From: Coriobacteriaceae bacterium | GTDB lineage: Bacteria > Actinomycetota > Coriobacteriia > Coriobacteriales > Coriobacteriaceae | Length of the DNA: 64,000 nucleotides | Assembly: GCA_902363125.1 (NCBI GenBank) | Contig: CABIZD010000008.1 | Span: 27,402 to 91,401 of the forward strand | Direction: 5' to 3' | Shown here: positions 7,721-15,695 of the stretch, piece by piece | Layout: each line of letters starts with the position of its first letter | Numbering within the stretch: the first letter of the stretch is position 1 | Program-made: the position numbers and the translations under genes | Notes under the pieces: model-generated | Seen by the model: only the letters and a program-made list of their open reading frames with translations | What the model was told of the DNA's origin: nothing | The model's database searches: none

Positions 7721-7753
7721 AAGGCCGCTGGCGTTGGAGCGCCGGCGGCCTTT
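7721..7753 (+). terminator. Intrinsic terminator of early operon
   Basis: GGCCGC...GCGGCC stem with a GC-rich body and a short loop, ending in CTTT. It lies 25 bases after the last small early gene. Confidence 0.7.
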
Positions 7754-7815
7754 GGCAAAGACGCCTCCCGGCATCCTCTATGTGGCGTAGAGCATGGTAC
7801 CACGCGGGAGGTCAC

Positions 7816-8268
7816 ATGGACGCAAGGGAATACTTCGATACCGTACGGGCCGCCCAGCGCGGCATCGACCGCAGGCTGGCCGTCATCCAGTCGATGCAGG
7901 CGCGCGAGCAGGTGCGCGCGCAGCGCTACGACGCCGTGGGCAAGGGCGCGCACGGCACGGACTTCATGCGCTCGACGGACGACCGCATAGACTACGAGCG
8001 CCGCAGCGGCGCCGAGCTGTCCGAGCTGCGGCGCGAGGTGGAGCGGGGTCGCGAGCTCTGCGCGGGCGTGCGCTCGGCCAACCCCGGCAAGCGCTGGGGC
8101 GACGTGCTGGAGCTGCGCTACTGCGAGGACCGCACGCTGCAGGAGATCGCGGGGACTCTGGGGGTGTCGGTGAGGTCGGTGAACTCCGACCTGTGCGCCG
8201 CCCTGGACTGGACGGACATGGTCGGTCTGGCGGCAGCGCGATCCGGTCTTGGCCGCGCTGCGGTCTGA
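7816..8268 (+). CDS. Sigma-region-4-like late transcription regulator
   Basis: 150 residues from the ATG at 7816 after GGGAGG. An N-terminal helical region is followed by a helix-turn-helix at about 100-140: RWGDVLELRYCEDRTLQEIA then GTLGVSVRSVNSDLCAAL, the sigma-70 region 4 pattern of ArpU/RinA/DUF1492-type phage activators. Proteins of this class switch on packaging and structural genes. Its position just before a repeat array and the structural genes fits that role. Confidence 0.75.
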   Translation: MDAREYFDTVRAAQRGIDRRLAVIQSMQAREQVRAQRYDAVGKGAHGTDFMRSTDDRIDYERRSGAELSELRREVERGRELCAGVRSANPGKRWGDVLELRYCEDRTLQEIAGTLGVSVRSVNSDLCAALDWTDMVGLAAARSGLGRAAV

Positions 8269-8288
8269 GTTATATATCTCTGTCGTGA

Positions 8289-8319
8289 CCCGTCGGCTCC
8301 GCGCCGGCGGGTTTCTCTC
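8289..8319 (+). terminator. Terminator after the late regulator
   Basis: CCCGTCGGC/GCCGGCGGG stem with a five-base loop, then GTTTCTCTCT, 20 bases after the regulator stop. Confidence 0.65.
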
Positions 8320-8329
8320 TATCTGTGGG

Positions 8330-8419
8330 CTGCACGCGATTGCACACCGTTGCATGCAATTGCACGCGATTGCCTACGATTGCACGCGATTGCACACAAT
8401 TGCACACCGTTGCACGTTG
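8330..8419. repeat. Nine tandem 10-bp repeats (TTGCACGCGA type)
   Basis: Nine consecutive units of exactly 10 bp run from 8330 to 8419. Consensus is TTGCAC followed by GCGA, ACCG or ACAA; one unit has TTGCAT and one TTGCCT. All TTGC cores fall on the same helical face. Directly downstream is GATATAACTAG, a possible -10 region. The array occupies most of the non-coding gap 8269-8566 between the late regulator and the packaging genes. Confidence 0.9.
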
Positions 8420-8502
8420 CGATTGGGATATAACTAGGGTGTCGATTCGCAGCGCCGCCCGCGCGGTGTGCGGGTCGGATGTGCGTGGAAGCACAGATGA
8501 GT

Positions 8503-8546
8503 GGCCGGGGTTCCCTTCAGCAGTTCAGGGACTCCGGCCTTTCTAT
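8503..8546 (+). terminator. Large hairpin followed by T-rich tract
   Basis: GGCCGG...CCGGCC outer arms with TCCCT/AGGGA inner pairing, then TTTCTATT. It stands between the 10-bp array and the first gene of the packaging region, so it may act as an attenuator or antitermination target rather than a simple end. Confidence 0.6.
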
Positions 8547-8566
8547 TACGTTTAATTCAATAGGGG

Positions 8567-8776
8567 ATGATGTCCGTGGTCAGCCGAGAGTACATCGCGC
8601 GATCCGCCCGCCACCACGACACAGTCATGGCGTGGGCGTTCCGCCGCGCCCTGGGGGTCACGGCGGCGCCTCGCCGCCGACCAGGGGGTGCCGGGGGCGT
8701 GCGCCTGGAGGCGCTGCGCTACGGGGGCATCGAGGCGTGCATGTCCAACCGAGGGCGCTCCCCGGTGGAGTGGTAG
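8567..8776 (+). CDS. Small basic hypothetical phage protein
   Basis: 69 residues, arginine-rich, starting with ATGATG at 8567. It ends three bases before the HNH gene. No clear ribosome site and no family; the main support is position and an open GC-rich frame. Confidence 0.4.
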   Translation: MMSVVSREYIARSARHHDTVMAWAFRRALGVTAAPRRRPGGAGGVRLEALRYGGIEACMSNRGRSPVEW

Positions 8777-8779
8777 GGG

Positions 8780-9187
8780 ATGGGCAACCCGCGCAAGGCC
8801 AACGGCGCCCGCCGTCGCCATGTCGTGCGGTGGCTCCGCTCGCAGGGCAGGCCCTGCTGGATATGTGGGCTACCCATAGACTACGGGGTGCCGCCGGGCA
8901 ACCCCGGGGCCTTCGAGTGCGACGAGCTCGTCCCGGTCAGCCGCGGCGGATCGCCCTTCGACCGCGACAACGTCGCCGCCGCGCACCGCTGCTGCAACAA
9001 CTGGCGCCGCGCCCGCAGCGTCGCCGAGGTCTCGGCCGTCCGCCGCGCCCTCCGCGAGCATCTCGCCGCGTGGAACTCTCCTGAGTCCTTCGTCGAGCTG
9101 TGCAAGGCGCTCAAGTCCGAACGTATTCCCTTTATTAGCCCCCCGTCCGTGCCCGAGAAACAGCCGCGGCAAACGACCTCATGGTAG
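8780..9187 (+). CDS. HNH endonuclease
   Basis: 135 residues. It carries a CWIC knuckle (about residues 31-34), then DELVPVSRGG and NVAAAHRCCNNWRR, which fit the HNH beta-beta-alpha-metal fold, with E/D-x-x-P-V-S in place of the usual D-H-I-x-P. HNH nucleases next to terminase genes assist cos cleavage and packaging in many siphoviruses. Here two regulatory proteins and a JAMM-like gene separate it from the terminase. Confidence 0.85.
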   Translation: MGNPRKANGARRRHVVRWLRSQGRPCWICGLPIDYGVPPGNPGAFECDELVPVSRGGSPFDRDNVAAAHRCCNNWRRARSVAEVSAVRRALREHLAAWNSPESFVELCKALKSERIPFISPPSVPEKQPRQTTSW

Positions 9188-9206
9188 GGGATGCGCCCCG
9201 GCGCTC

Positions 9207-9225
9207 GACCCCACGGGGGTCTTTT
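9207..9225 (+). terminator. Short hairpin with T-run
   Basis: GACCCC, two-base loop, GGGGGTC, then TTTT, 20 bases after the HNH gene. A second hairpin without T-run lies at 9229-9250 (GGATGGTG/CCACCATCC). Confidence 0.6.
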
Positions 9226-9336
9226 GCCGGATGGTGACAGGCCACCATCCCGCGCCAGGGCCGCAATACCCCCGAATACGCTTTTTTACGGAAGTCAAGC
9301 CAAAACCGCAGCTAAACCGAGAAAAACTAGGCGGGT

Positions 9337-10353
9337 GTGTACGTGAAGATACACGATATCGTCCCATATGAGCGAAACGCCCGGCACAACGCCTCCGCCG
9401 TCCCCGTGGTCGCCGACTCCATCAAGGAGTTCGGGCTGCGCGGGACCATCGGCCTGGAGAGCCGCGAGCGCCCGGTTATTGTATGGGGGCACACCCGCGT
9501 CGAGGCGTGCAGGAGCCTGGGGTGGGACGAGATTCCCGACTCCAAGATCGAGTATTGCGACGACCTGACCGACGAGCAGATCAAGGCCTTCCGCATCGCC
9601 GACAACAAGACCGGCGAGGTGGCAACCTGGAACAAGTCGATGCTGCGCGAGGAGGTCCGCAGCCTCAAGGACTTCGACATGTCGAGGTTCGGGCTGGACT
9701 TCAAGAGCAAGCGGCTCGACTACGGCCACGAGCGCCTGAGGACGGACGACGCGTATAACCTGCGCCTCGTCAGCCGGTCCGACTGCGGCCGAGACGGCAT
9801 GCCCCGCATGAAGCGGTGCATGGCCAAGCCGGCGGACATGATCGGGTTCAACTACGCCAAGAGCACGCCCGAGGCCGACAAGGCCGGCCGCTGCTGCCAC
9901 TTCTTCATCGACGACTACCAGTTCGAGCGCGTGTGGGCCCGCCCCGCGGCCTACCTCGAGTGCCTGCGCGGCTTCGAGTGCGTGCTCACGCCCGACTTCT
10001 CGCTCTACCTCGACATGCCAGACGCCATGCAGCGGTGGAACCGCTACCGCTCCCAGGCGCTCGGCCACTGGTGGCAGGAGCAGGGCCTCCGTGTAGTCCC
10101 GACCCTGTCGTGGGCGCAGCGCCAGAGCTTCCGCTTCGCGTTCGACGGCGTCCCGCGCCGATCGACCGTCGCCGTGTCGACCGTCGGCGTGAAGGGGGAC
10201 GAGGGCGCCCTGGCCGTCTGGCGCGAGGGCATGGCGGAGGCCATGAGCCGCCTGGAGCCCGCGCGCGTGCTGCTCTACGGCGGCGACATAGGATTCGATT
10301 TCGGCGCCTGCGAGGTCGTCGAGTACAAGGGAGGCGGTTTCCGTGGGAGGTAG
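9337..10353 (+). CDS. ParB-nuclease-like domain fused to DUF4417-type domain
   Basis: 338 residues from a GTG. Residues 1-110 are a ParB-like domain (HDIVPYERNARHN ... VIVWGHTRVEACRSLGWDEIP), close to the N-terminal modules of phage DNA-modification and ParB-related proteins. The C-terminal 200 residues (ADMIGFNYAKS ... HFFIDDYQFERVW ... LTPDFSLYLDMP ... VPTLSWA) match the DUF4417 pattern known from phage and plasmid proteins. No recognisable catalytic motif is seen in the second half. It overlaps the next gene by 11 bases. Confidence 0.8.
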   Translation: MYVKIHDIVPYERNARHNASAVPVVADSIKEFGLRGTIGLESRERPVIVWGHTRVEACRSLGWDEIPDSKIEYCDDLTDEQIKAFRIADNKTGEVATWNKSMLREEVRSLKDFDMSRFGLDFKSKRLDYGHERLRTDDAYNLRLVSRSDCGRDGMPRMKRCMAKPADMIGFNYAKSTPEADKAGRCCHFFIDDYQFERVWARPAAYLECLRGFECVLTPDFSLYLDMPDAMQRWNRYRSQALGHWWQEQGLRVVPTLSWAQRQSFRFAFDGVPRRSTVAVSTVGVKGDEGALAVWREGMAEAMSRLEPARVLLYGGDIGFDFGACEVVEYKGGGFRGR

Positions 10354-11005
10354 GGGCTCATACTCTTACTCCGGCAAGCGCTCGGCCAAGGACGGATCGA
10401 CTCTGTCGGCCTACGCGGTCGCATCTCTGAACAGGGGCGCTGCGGGAGGAACGACGGTGGAGTCTGCCATAGACCGCTTTCGCGAGCAGCTGATGGACAA
10501 TAGGTACGAGCACTCGGCCTATATCGATGACGCGGGATATGTCCATGCGCTGGGGTCGACCGGAAAGGAAGGGTCGACCAGAGTCGCGCCGCTGTCCTCC
10601 GTCGCACATGAAAAGGGCGTCTCGACGATTATCCATAACCATCCTCATGGCGGCTCGGACGGCCGCAAATGGGGAGGCCCGCTTTCCGGCGGCGACCTGG
10701 AATACATCGCCTCGGCCTACAACATGAGCGGAGGACGCGTCAAGAGGATCGTCGCGACGTCGAACGAGGGGACCTATTCCGCGCTCGTGACGAAAAGCGT
10801 GAGCGGCAAGGCCGTCAGGTCTGCCGTAAAGCGAGCCGATGCTACGGTCAGGGGGAGGAAATATCAGAGCGAAATCGCGATGTGGAGAGCAGTGAACAAG
10901 GCCTACACCTCGGAGTTTGCTAAAATAGGCATTGAGATCAGCTATGAGAAGCAACCGAAGAAAAGCGGGCTTCTCGTTACCCAGAAGACCGGCACCTATG
11001 CGTGA
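10343..11005 (+). CDS. JAMM/JAB-like protein
   Basis: 220 residues from a GTG with AGGGAGG upstream. The core has IIHNHPHGG, then 12 residues from the second histidine, then PLSGGDLEYI: an H-x-H ... S-x-x-D set as in JAMM/MPN metalloproteases, with a longer H-to-S gap than in RadC. The rest is basic (KRSAKDG, RSAVKRADATVRGRK) and ends in a lysine-rich tail. The gene is clearly less GC-rich than its neighbours, suggesting a later acquisition. Possible roles are a peptidase, a deubiquitinase-like anti-defence protein or a moron; none is proven. Confidence 0.65.
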   Translation: MGGRGSYSYSGKRSAKDGSTLSAYAVASLNRGAAGGTTVESAIDRFREQLMDNRYEHSAYIDDAGYVHALGSTGKEGSTRVAPLSSVAHEKGVSTIIHNHPHGGSDGRKWGGPLSGGDLEYIASAYNMSGGRVKRIVATSNEGTYSALVTKSVSGKAVRSAVKRADATVRGRKYQSEIAMWRAVNKAYTSEFAKIGIEISYEKQPKKSGLLVTQKTGTYA

Positions 11006-11021
11006 TGGGGGTTGATGCCAG

Positions 11022-11237
11022 ATGGCATATGACGTTGACTACGATTTCGAGTTTGACGAGGATGAATTCGGCACGGCGATGATGCCCAAGGGCGTCAAGT
11101 GGCGTGGAAACCTCTGCCTGCTTCCCAACGGCAGGTACCTCCCGCCTGGAAACTACCGCACCGAAGACGGTGGCAACATCATCTACGAACCGAGCGAACT
11201 GAGCCCCTTCGCCGATATGCTCTCGCAGTTCAGATAG
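11022..11237 (+). CDS. Acidic 71-residue protein
   Basis: The N-terminus is a run of Asp/Glu with aromatic residues (YDVDYDFEFDEDEFG), followed by a small beta-rich domain (NLCLLPNGRYLPPGNY). It lies 16 bases after the JAMM-like gene, shares its lower GC, and is followed by a strong terminator, so the two look like one inserted cassette. The acidic head could bind the basic JAMM-like protein or mimic DNA. Function unknown. Confidence 0.6.
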   Translation: MAYDVDYDFEFDEDEFGTAMMPKGVKWRGNLCLLPNGRYLPPGNYRTEDGGNIIYEPSELSPFADMLSQFR

Positions 11238-11262
11238 GCCGCGGGTATTCAGGATTTATAAG

Positions 11263-11287
11263 AGCCGTCCCAAGGGGCGGCTTTTTT
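11263..11287 (+). terminator. Intrinsic terminator before terminase genes
   Basis: AGCCGTCCC, short loop, GGGCGGCT, then a run of six T. It separates the JAMM-like cassette from terS. Confidence 0.85.
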
Positions 11288-11307
11288 ATGCCGATTGGAG
11301 GTGGCGG

Positions 11308-11691
11308 ATGCCCCTCGAGAAGCCCGCCGCGGTCGCCGGCGACCCCGTGAAGAGCGCCAAGTGGGACGAGCTCACCGCCGGCCGCTCGTTCACCCAGGCC
11401 GACGCGCCGACGCTCGCGCTGCTTTGCCAGTGGTACAAGATCGTCGAGCTCGCCCAGGACGAGCTCGACAGCTTCGGCGAGCAGACCGCCTACCAGAACG
11501 ACATGGGGGACCTGAAGTCATTCCCGCAGATAGCGACCCTGAAGACCGCTTCGGCGGAGATCAGGCAGCTCAACAAGCAGCTCGGCATAACCGACGGCCA
11601 CGAGGGGGCGCCAGATGTCCGGAACGTCCAGACCAAGCTCTTCTCGATCGCCGAGCGCCACGAGGCGCGGAAGGCAAGAGCCGCGGTATAG
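11308..11691 (+). CDS. terS: Terminase small subunit, P27-like
   Basis: 127 residues, the usual size for P27-type small terminases. The helical pattern (TQADAPTLALLCQWY ... LDSFGEQTAYQNDMG ... ASAEIRQLNKQLGI) matches that family, which recognises phage DNA and recruits the large subunit. The end overlaps the large-subunit frame by 77 bases. Confidence 0.85.
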   Translation: MPLEKPAAVAGDPVKSAKWDELTAGRSFTQADAPTLALLCQWYKIVELAQDELDSFGEQTAYQNDMGDLKSFPQIATLKTASAEIRQLNKQLGITDGHEGAPDVRNVQTKLFSIAERHEARKARAAV

Positions 11692-13126
11692 GGTCGCCGT
11701 GGGCGAGGTCGCCTACTCCGAGGGAGAGGACGCCGCCGAGCTGGGCGGGGACCTGGGCATGGAGCCCATCGAGTGGCAGTCCCTGGTTCTGTCCGACTGG
11801 TGCGCGTGCGATGCCGAGGGCCGCCCCGCCTACGTCACGTGCGGCCTGGACGTGCCCCGCCAGAACGGCAAGAACGCCGTCATCGAGATATACGAGGTGT
11901 TCCGCCTGGCGGTCTGCGGCTGGCACATCCTCCATACCGCGCACCGCGTGAAGACCGCCAAGAAGGCGTTCAACCGACTCGTCCGCTACTTCACGGACAA
12001 GGATCACCCCGAGCTCTCGTGCCTCGTCGAGAGGATCCGCCGCACGAACGGCGAGGAGGCCATCTACCTCACCAACGGCGGCTCCATCGAGTTCTCGGCG
12101 CGCACCAACGGAAGCGCGCGAGGCTTCGATGACATCCAGCTCGTCGTGTTCGACGAGGCACAGGAGCTCACCGACTCCCAGTACGACGCCATCATGTACA
12201 CGCTCGCCGCGTCCGCGACCGGAGAGCGCCAGATCATCTACACGGGCACGCCGCCCAACGAGGACTGCCCCGGCACCGTGTTCGCGCGCACGCGCGCGGC
12301 AATCCTCGCCGGCGACATCCCGAGCACCGAGTGGTGCTCGTGGGCCACGGACGAGTGCCCGCGCCAGGACGCCACGTTCGACGACGTGGTGGACCTCATC
12401 TACGAATCGAACCCGAGCATGGGCATCATCCTGTCGCTCGACTTCACCCGCACGGAGTTCGCCGGCGGCTCCATCACCGGCTTCGCCCACGAGCGCCTGG
12501 GCTGGTTCAGCCCGGCCGCCATGCTCACGAGGGCCATCCCGCGGGAATCGTGGAGCGCCGCCCTCATCGACGCCATCGGCGACCGGTACCGCGGCAAGAA
12601 GGCCTTCGGGGTGAAGTTCTCGAGGGACGGGTCGACCTACGCGCTGTCGGGCTGCAAGCTCGGCCAGCGCGCGCTTAAAGGCAAGGCCGCCGTCGAGCTC
12701 ATCAGGGTCGGAACGACGGCGGGCGGCGCACGCGAGCTCGCCAAGTGGCTCTACGACCGCCGCACGACCGCGTCGGTCGTCGTCATCGACGGCATGTCGG
12801 GCGCCGACGCGCTCATCGACCGCCTCGCGGAGATGAAGCCGCCGCGCGGCTACGTCGTGAGGCCGCAGACGCGCGACGTGGTCGCCGCCGCGGTCGGCTT
12901 CGTGGACGCCCTCAACGACGGCACGCTCGCGCACACCTACGACCCGACCCTCGAGGAGTCGGCGAGGAAGTGCGTCCGCAGGAAGATCGGGTCCAGGGGC
13001 GGGTGGGGCTTCGGCTCCCCCGAGGACGCGACCGTGTCGCCCGAGCCGCTCGAATCATGCTCGCTCGCGCTGTGGGGCGCGAGGACCACCAAGCGCAACC
13101 CGCGCAGGAAGCAGAGGACACTGTGA
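11615..13126 (+). CDS. terL: Terminase large subunit
   Basis: 503 residues. The ATPase half has a Walker A variant VPRQNGKN (about 81-88) and a Walker B VVFDEAQE with D180/E181. The C-terminal nuclease half includes VVIDGMSGADALIDRLAEM. The motor packages DNA into the prohead and cuts it. The ATG at 11615 lies inside terS; no later start keeps the conserved MEPIEWQSLVLSDW region, which begins near residue 50. The stop overlaps the portal GTG. Confidence 0.93.
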   Translation: MSGTSRPSSSRSPSATRRGRQEPRYRVAVGEVAYSEGEDAAELGGDLGMEPIEWQSLVLSDWCACDAEGRPAYVTCGLDVPRQNGKNAVIEIYEVFRLAVCGWHILHTAHRVKTAKKAFNRLVRYFTDKDHPELSCLVERIRRTNGEEAIYLTNGGSIEFSARTNGSARGFDDIQLVVFDEAQELTDSQYDAIMYTLAASATGERQIIYTGTPPNEDCPGTVFARTRAAILAGDIPSTEWCSWATDECPRQDATFDDVVDLIYESNPSMGIILSLDFTRTEFAGGSITGFAHERLGWFSPAAMLTRAIPRESWSAALIDAIGDRYRGKKAFGVKFSRDGSTYALSGCKLGQRALKGKAAVELIRVGTTAGGARELAKWLYDRRTTASVVVIDGMSGADALIDRLAEMKPPRGYVVRPQTRDVVAAAVGFVDALNDGTLAHTYDPTLEESARKCVRRKIGSRGGWGFGSPEDATVSPEPLESCSLALWGARTTKRNPRRKQRTL

Positions 13127-14634
13127 TCCAGAGAATTGGGCGCGGGACCTCCGTCGAGACTCCGAACCTCGACGCCGTCCCCAAGCCGTACCGATCCGCC
13201 GTGGAGGACATGTTCGACACCTGGGGCGACGTGTCGGCGCGAAACACCGTCCTCAAGCGCTACTACGAGATGAAGAACGAGATGAGGAGCCTCGGCATCT
13301 CCATCCCGCCCATGCTCGAGAAGATCGACTGCGTCACCGGGTGGTGCGCCAAGGCCGTCAAGGCGCACTCCGTGCGCTCCGTCTTCGACGGCTTCGTCTT
13401 CGACGGCGCGGAGGACCAGGACCTCAAGCGCCTCGTGCGCAAGAACCGCCTGAGGTCGCTCTACCGGCAGGCGTGCTCGAGCGCCCTAACCTACGGCGTG
13501 TCGGCCATGACCGTCATGAAGGGCAGACCGGGCCAGCCCGCGGCGATGGTGCGCGTGTTCAGCGCGAACCAGTTCTGCTGCCTGTGGGACAAGGACGAGG
13601 GCCGCATCCGCTGCGGCGTCGTCCTAGCCGACGTCGACCGGTCGGGCAACGCCTCCCGCTACGTGTGCCACTTCCGGGACGCGGTGCTCACGCTGGTGCG
13701 CATCGGCTCGGGCGGCGGCCCCTACGAGTGGGACTGCGAGGTGGAGCCGAACCCCATGGGGCGGCCGCTCATGGAGGTGCTCACCTACGACCCCGACCCC
13801 GACCGCCCACTCGGCCACTCGATGCTCACGCCCGAGGTCCGTGGCATCGTCGACAAGGCCATGCGCGACGTTTTGCGCATGGAGGTCGGCGCGGAGTTCT
13901 TCACGTTCCCGCAGCGATACATCCTCGGCGCCAAGGACGACCTCTTCTCGGTGAAGGACGGGGACGGGGACGAAGGCGAGGACGGGGACGAAGGCGACAG
14001 CGTGCCGTTGCCCATAGCCAAGTTCAACGCATACGTCGGGTCGTTCCTCGCCATCACCAAGGACGAGGACGGCGACGTCCCGACCGTGGGGCAGTTCGCC
14101 GCCCCGACCGCCGACAACTTCACGCGCGTGTTCGAGAACGACGCGCAGCGGTTCTCCGGCGCGACCAACGTGCCGCTGGCGCAGCTGGGCGTGCTGTCGA
14201 ACACCTACACGTCCTCGGACGCCCTGGGCGCGGCGAACGACCCGCTCATCCTCGAGGTGGAGCAGATCAACGAGCACAACGCCGAGGCGCTCGAGACGAT
14301 CGCGCAGATGATGATGGCGATCAAGGACGACGTCCCGATAACCAGACTCACCGACGAGCAGTGCGCCGTCCAGGCGTGCTTCAAGGACCCCTCGATGCCC
14401 ACCATCGCCGCGCGCGCCGACGCCTGGACGAAGCTCGGCGCCGCGGACGAAAGCATGGTGGGCACCCGCGTCTACTACGAGGGCGTGGGCCTGTCCCAGC
14501 CGACCATCGACCGCCTGGAGCGCGAGAAGCAGCAGGGCGGCGCCATCGCGTCGCTCAACGCCATGGCCGACACGATGGCCATCGAGGCCGCGAAGGCCGC
14601 GGTCCTGCCGCCAGCCGGCGGTGAGGCGGAGTGA
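13123..14634 (+). CDS. Portal protein (SPP1 gp6-like)
   Basis: 503 residues starting at a GTG that overlaps the terL stop, MIQRIGRGTSVETPNLDAV. Size, position and pattern (KIDCVTGWCAKAVKAHSVRS; RALGHSML-type stem; LGVLSNTYTSSDALGAAND) fit phage portal proteins, the dodecameric DNA gate at one capsid vertex. A GDGDEGEDGDEGD acidic loop at about 280-295 is unusual. The final GTGA overlaps the next gene. Confidence 0.9.
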   Translation: MIQRIGRGTSVETPNLDAVPKPYRSAVEDMFDTWGDVSARNTVLKRYYEMKNEMRSLGISIPPMLEKIDCVTGWCAKAVKAHSVRSVFDGFVFDGAEDQDLKRLVRKNRLRSLYRQACSSALTYGVSAMTVMKGRPGQPAAMVRVFSANQFCCLWDKDEGRIRCGVVLADVDRSGNASRYVCHFRDAVLTLVRIGSGGGPYEWDCEVEPNPMGRPLMEVLTYDPDPDRPLGHSMLTPEVRGIVDKAMRDVLRMEVGAEFFTFPQRYILGAKDDLFSVKDGDGDEGEDGDEGDSVPLPIAKFNAYVGSFLAITKDEDGDVPTVGQFAAPTADNFTRVFENDAQRFSGATNVPLAQLGVLSNTYTSSDALGAANDPLILEVEQINEHNAEALETIAQMMMAIKDDVPITRLTDEQCAVQACFKDPSMPTIAARADAWTKLGAADESMVGTRVYYEGVGLSQPTIDRLEREKQQGGAIASLNAMADTMAIEAAKAAVLPPAGGEAE

Positions 14635-15512
14635 TACCGCGCGGGGATTTCGACCGCTACGCCCGCGCACTCGGCATCAACGCCGACCTGCTGCAGGCGG
14701 CGGTCGCACAGGCGATAGACGAGTGCGCGGGCCTCTACGGCGAGGAGCTCTACCGGGCGCTGGCGCGCACCTACGCCGTGCTCGTTGCCAAGTTCGGCTC
14801 GTTCGCGGCCGCCGCGGCCGTCGAGTTCTACGCCGCCATGCGCTCGGGCGCCGGACCGGCGCAGGGATACGAGCCGCGTCAGTTCGACCCCGGCCACGGC
14901 GGGCTCCTCGCGAGCGACGTCGACGAGGCGCTGCGGGCTTCCGCGCCCGCCGTGGCGCTCGCGGCGAGGGCCGTGCAGCGCGCCATGGGCTACGCGGACG
15001 CCACGATCCAGGGCAACGCCATGGCCGACCCCGCGCACCCGCGCTGGGCGCTGGTGCCGCACGCCGGCGCGTGCGACTGGTGCCGGATGATCGGCTCGCG
15101 CGGCTTCGTCTTCAAGAGCTCGGCGACCGCCGGCGCCGAGCGCCACCCGAGCTGCAGGTGCATACCGGTCGCCGACTTCTCCGGCAGCCCCGCGCTCGAC
15201 GGCTACGACCCGGCGGCGCTCTACGACGAGTACCGCGCGAAGCACCCCGAATGGGGGTCCAGGCGCTCGGGGTCCCGCGGCCACCGCAGGGGCGGCAAGG
15301 TAGTCGCCGCGTTCGTTGACGGCAAGAGGTTCGGGAGCATCGGCGACATCCAGAGGTACATGGAGGGGGCGTCGTCCCCGGATGACCTCAAGGCCCGCAT
15401 GGCCACCGCGAACAGGGCGGGGCTGGCCATGGGCTTCAAGCCCGGGAGCCCCTACGCCAAGTCGCTCGCGCAGACCGCGGCGAGCGTGAGCAAGAGGCTC
15501 TCGGCCAAGTGA
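14631..15512 (+). CDS. Head morphogenesis / minor capsid protein
   Basis: 293 residues from a GTG overlapping the portal stop. A helical N-terminus is followed by a zinc-site-like CDWCRMIG ... HPSCRCIP motif (about 145-185), as in Mu gpF/SPP1 gp7-type proteins that bind the portal. A basic C-terminal region (RRSGSRGHRRGGK) follows. The order portal, minor head protein, scaffold, capsid is standard. Confidence 0.8.
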   Translation: MIPRGDFDRYARALGINADLLQAAVAQAIDECAGLYGEELYRALARTYAVLVAKFGSFAAAAAVEFYAAMRSGAGPAQGYEPRQFDPGHGGLLASDVDEALRASAPAVALAARAVQRAMGYADATIQGNAMADPAHPRWALVPHAGACDWCRMIGSRGFVFKSSATAGAERHPSCRCIPVADFSGSPALDGYDPAALYDEYRAKHPEWGSRRSGSRGHRRGGKVVAAFVDGKRFGSIGDIQRYMEGASSPDDLKARMATANRAGLAMGFKPGSPYAKSLAQTAASVSKRLSAK

Positions 15513-15592
15513 GGACGCCCCGTGGGAGGGCGGGCGCGACGCGCCATCAAGCGTCGCCGGCGAAGACACGCAACGCGCCGGCAGAAACACGA

Positions 15593-15624
15593 GGCCGCAG
15601 CCCGCACGGGAGGCGGCCTTTTCC
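15593..15624 (+). terminator. Hairpin between minor head protein and scaffold genes
   Basis: GGCCGC-CCCG-loop-CGGG-GCGGCC followed by TTTT. The gap 15513-15695 otherwise holds only GC-rich spacer with a GCACGGGGCG-type repeat; no gene is supported there. Confidence 0.65.
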
Positions 15625-15695
15625 ATGCCAAAACACCGCCAGCGCCACCGCACGGGGCGCGAGGCGAGCCCCGCACGGGGCGGAAGGAGTGCAAG

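Noticed and set aside
8330..8419. CRISPR array
   Set aside because: Units are 10 bp and directly adjacent with no spacers, and no cas gene is near.
15513..15695. Gene in the spacer between minor head and scaffold genes
   Set aside because: Open frames exist but are Arg-rich shadows with no start signal; the stretch contains a terminator hairpin.
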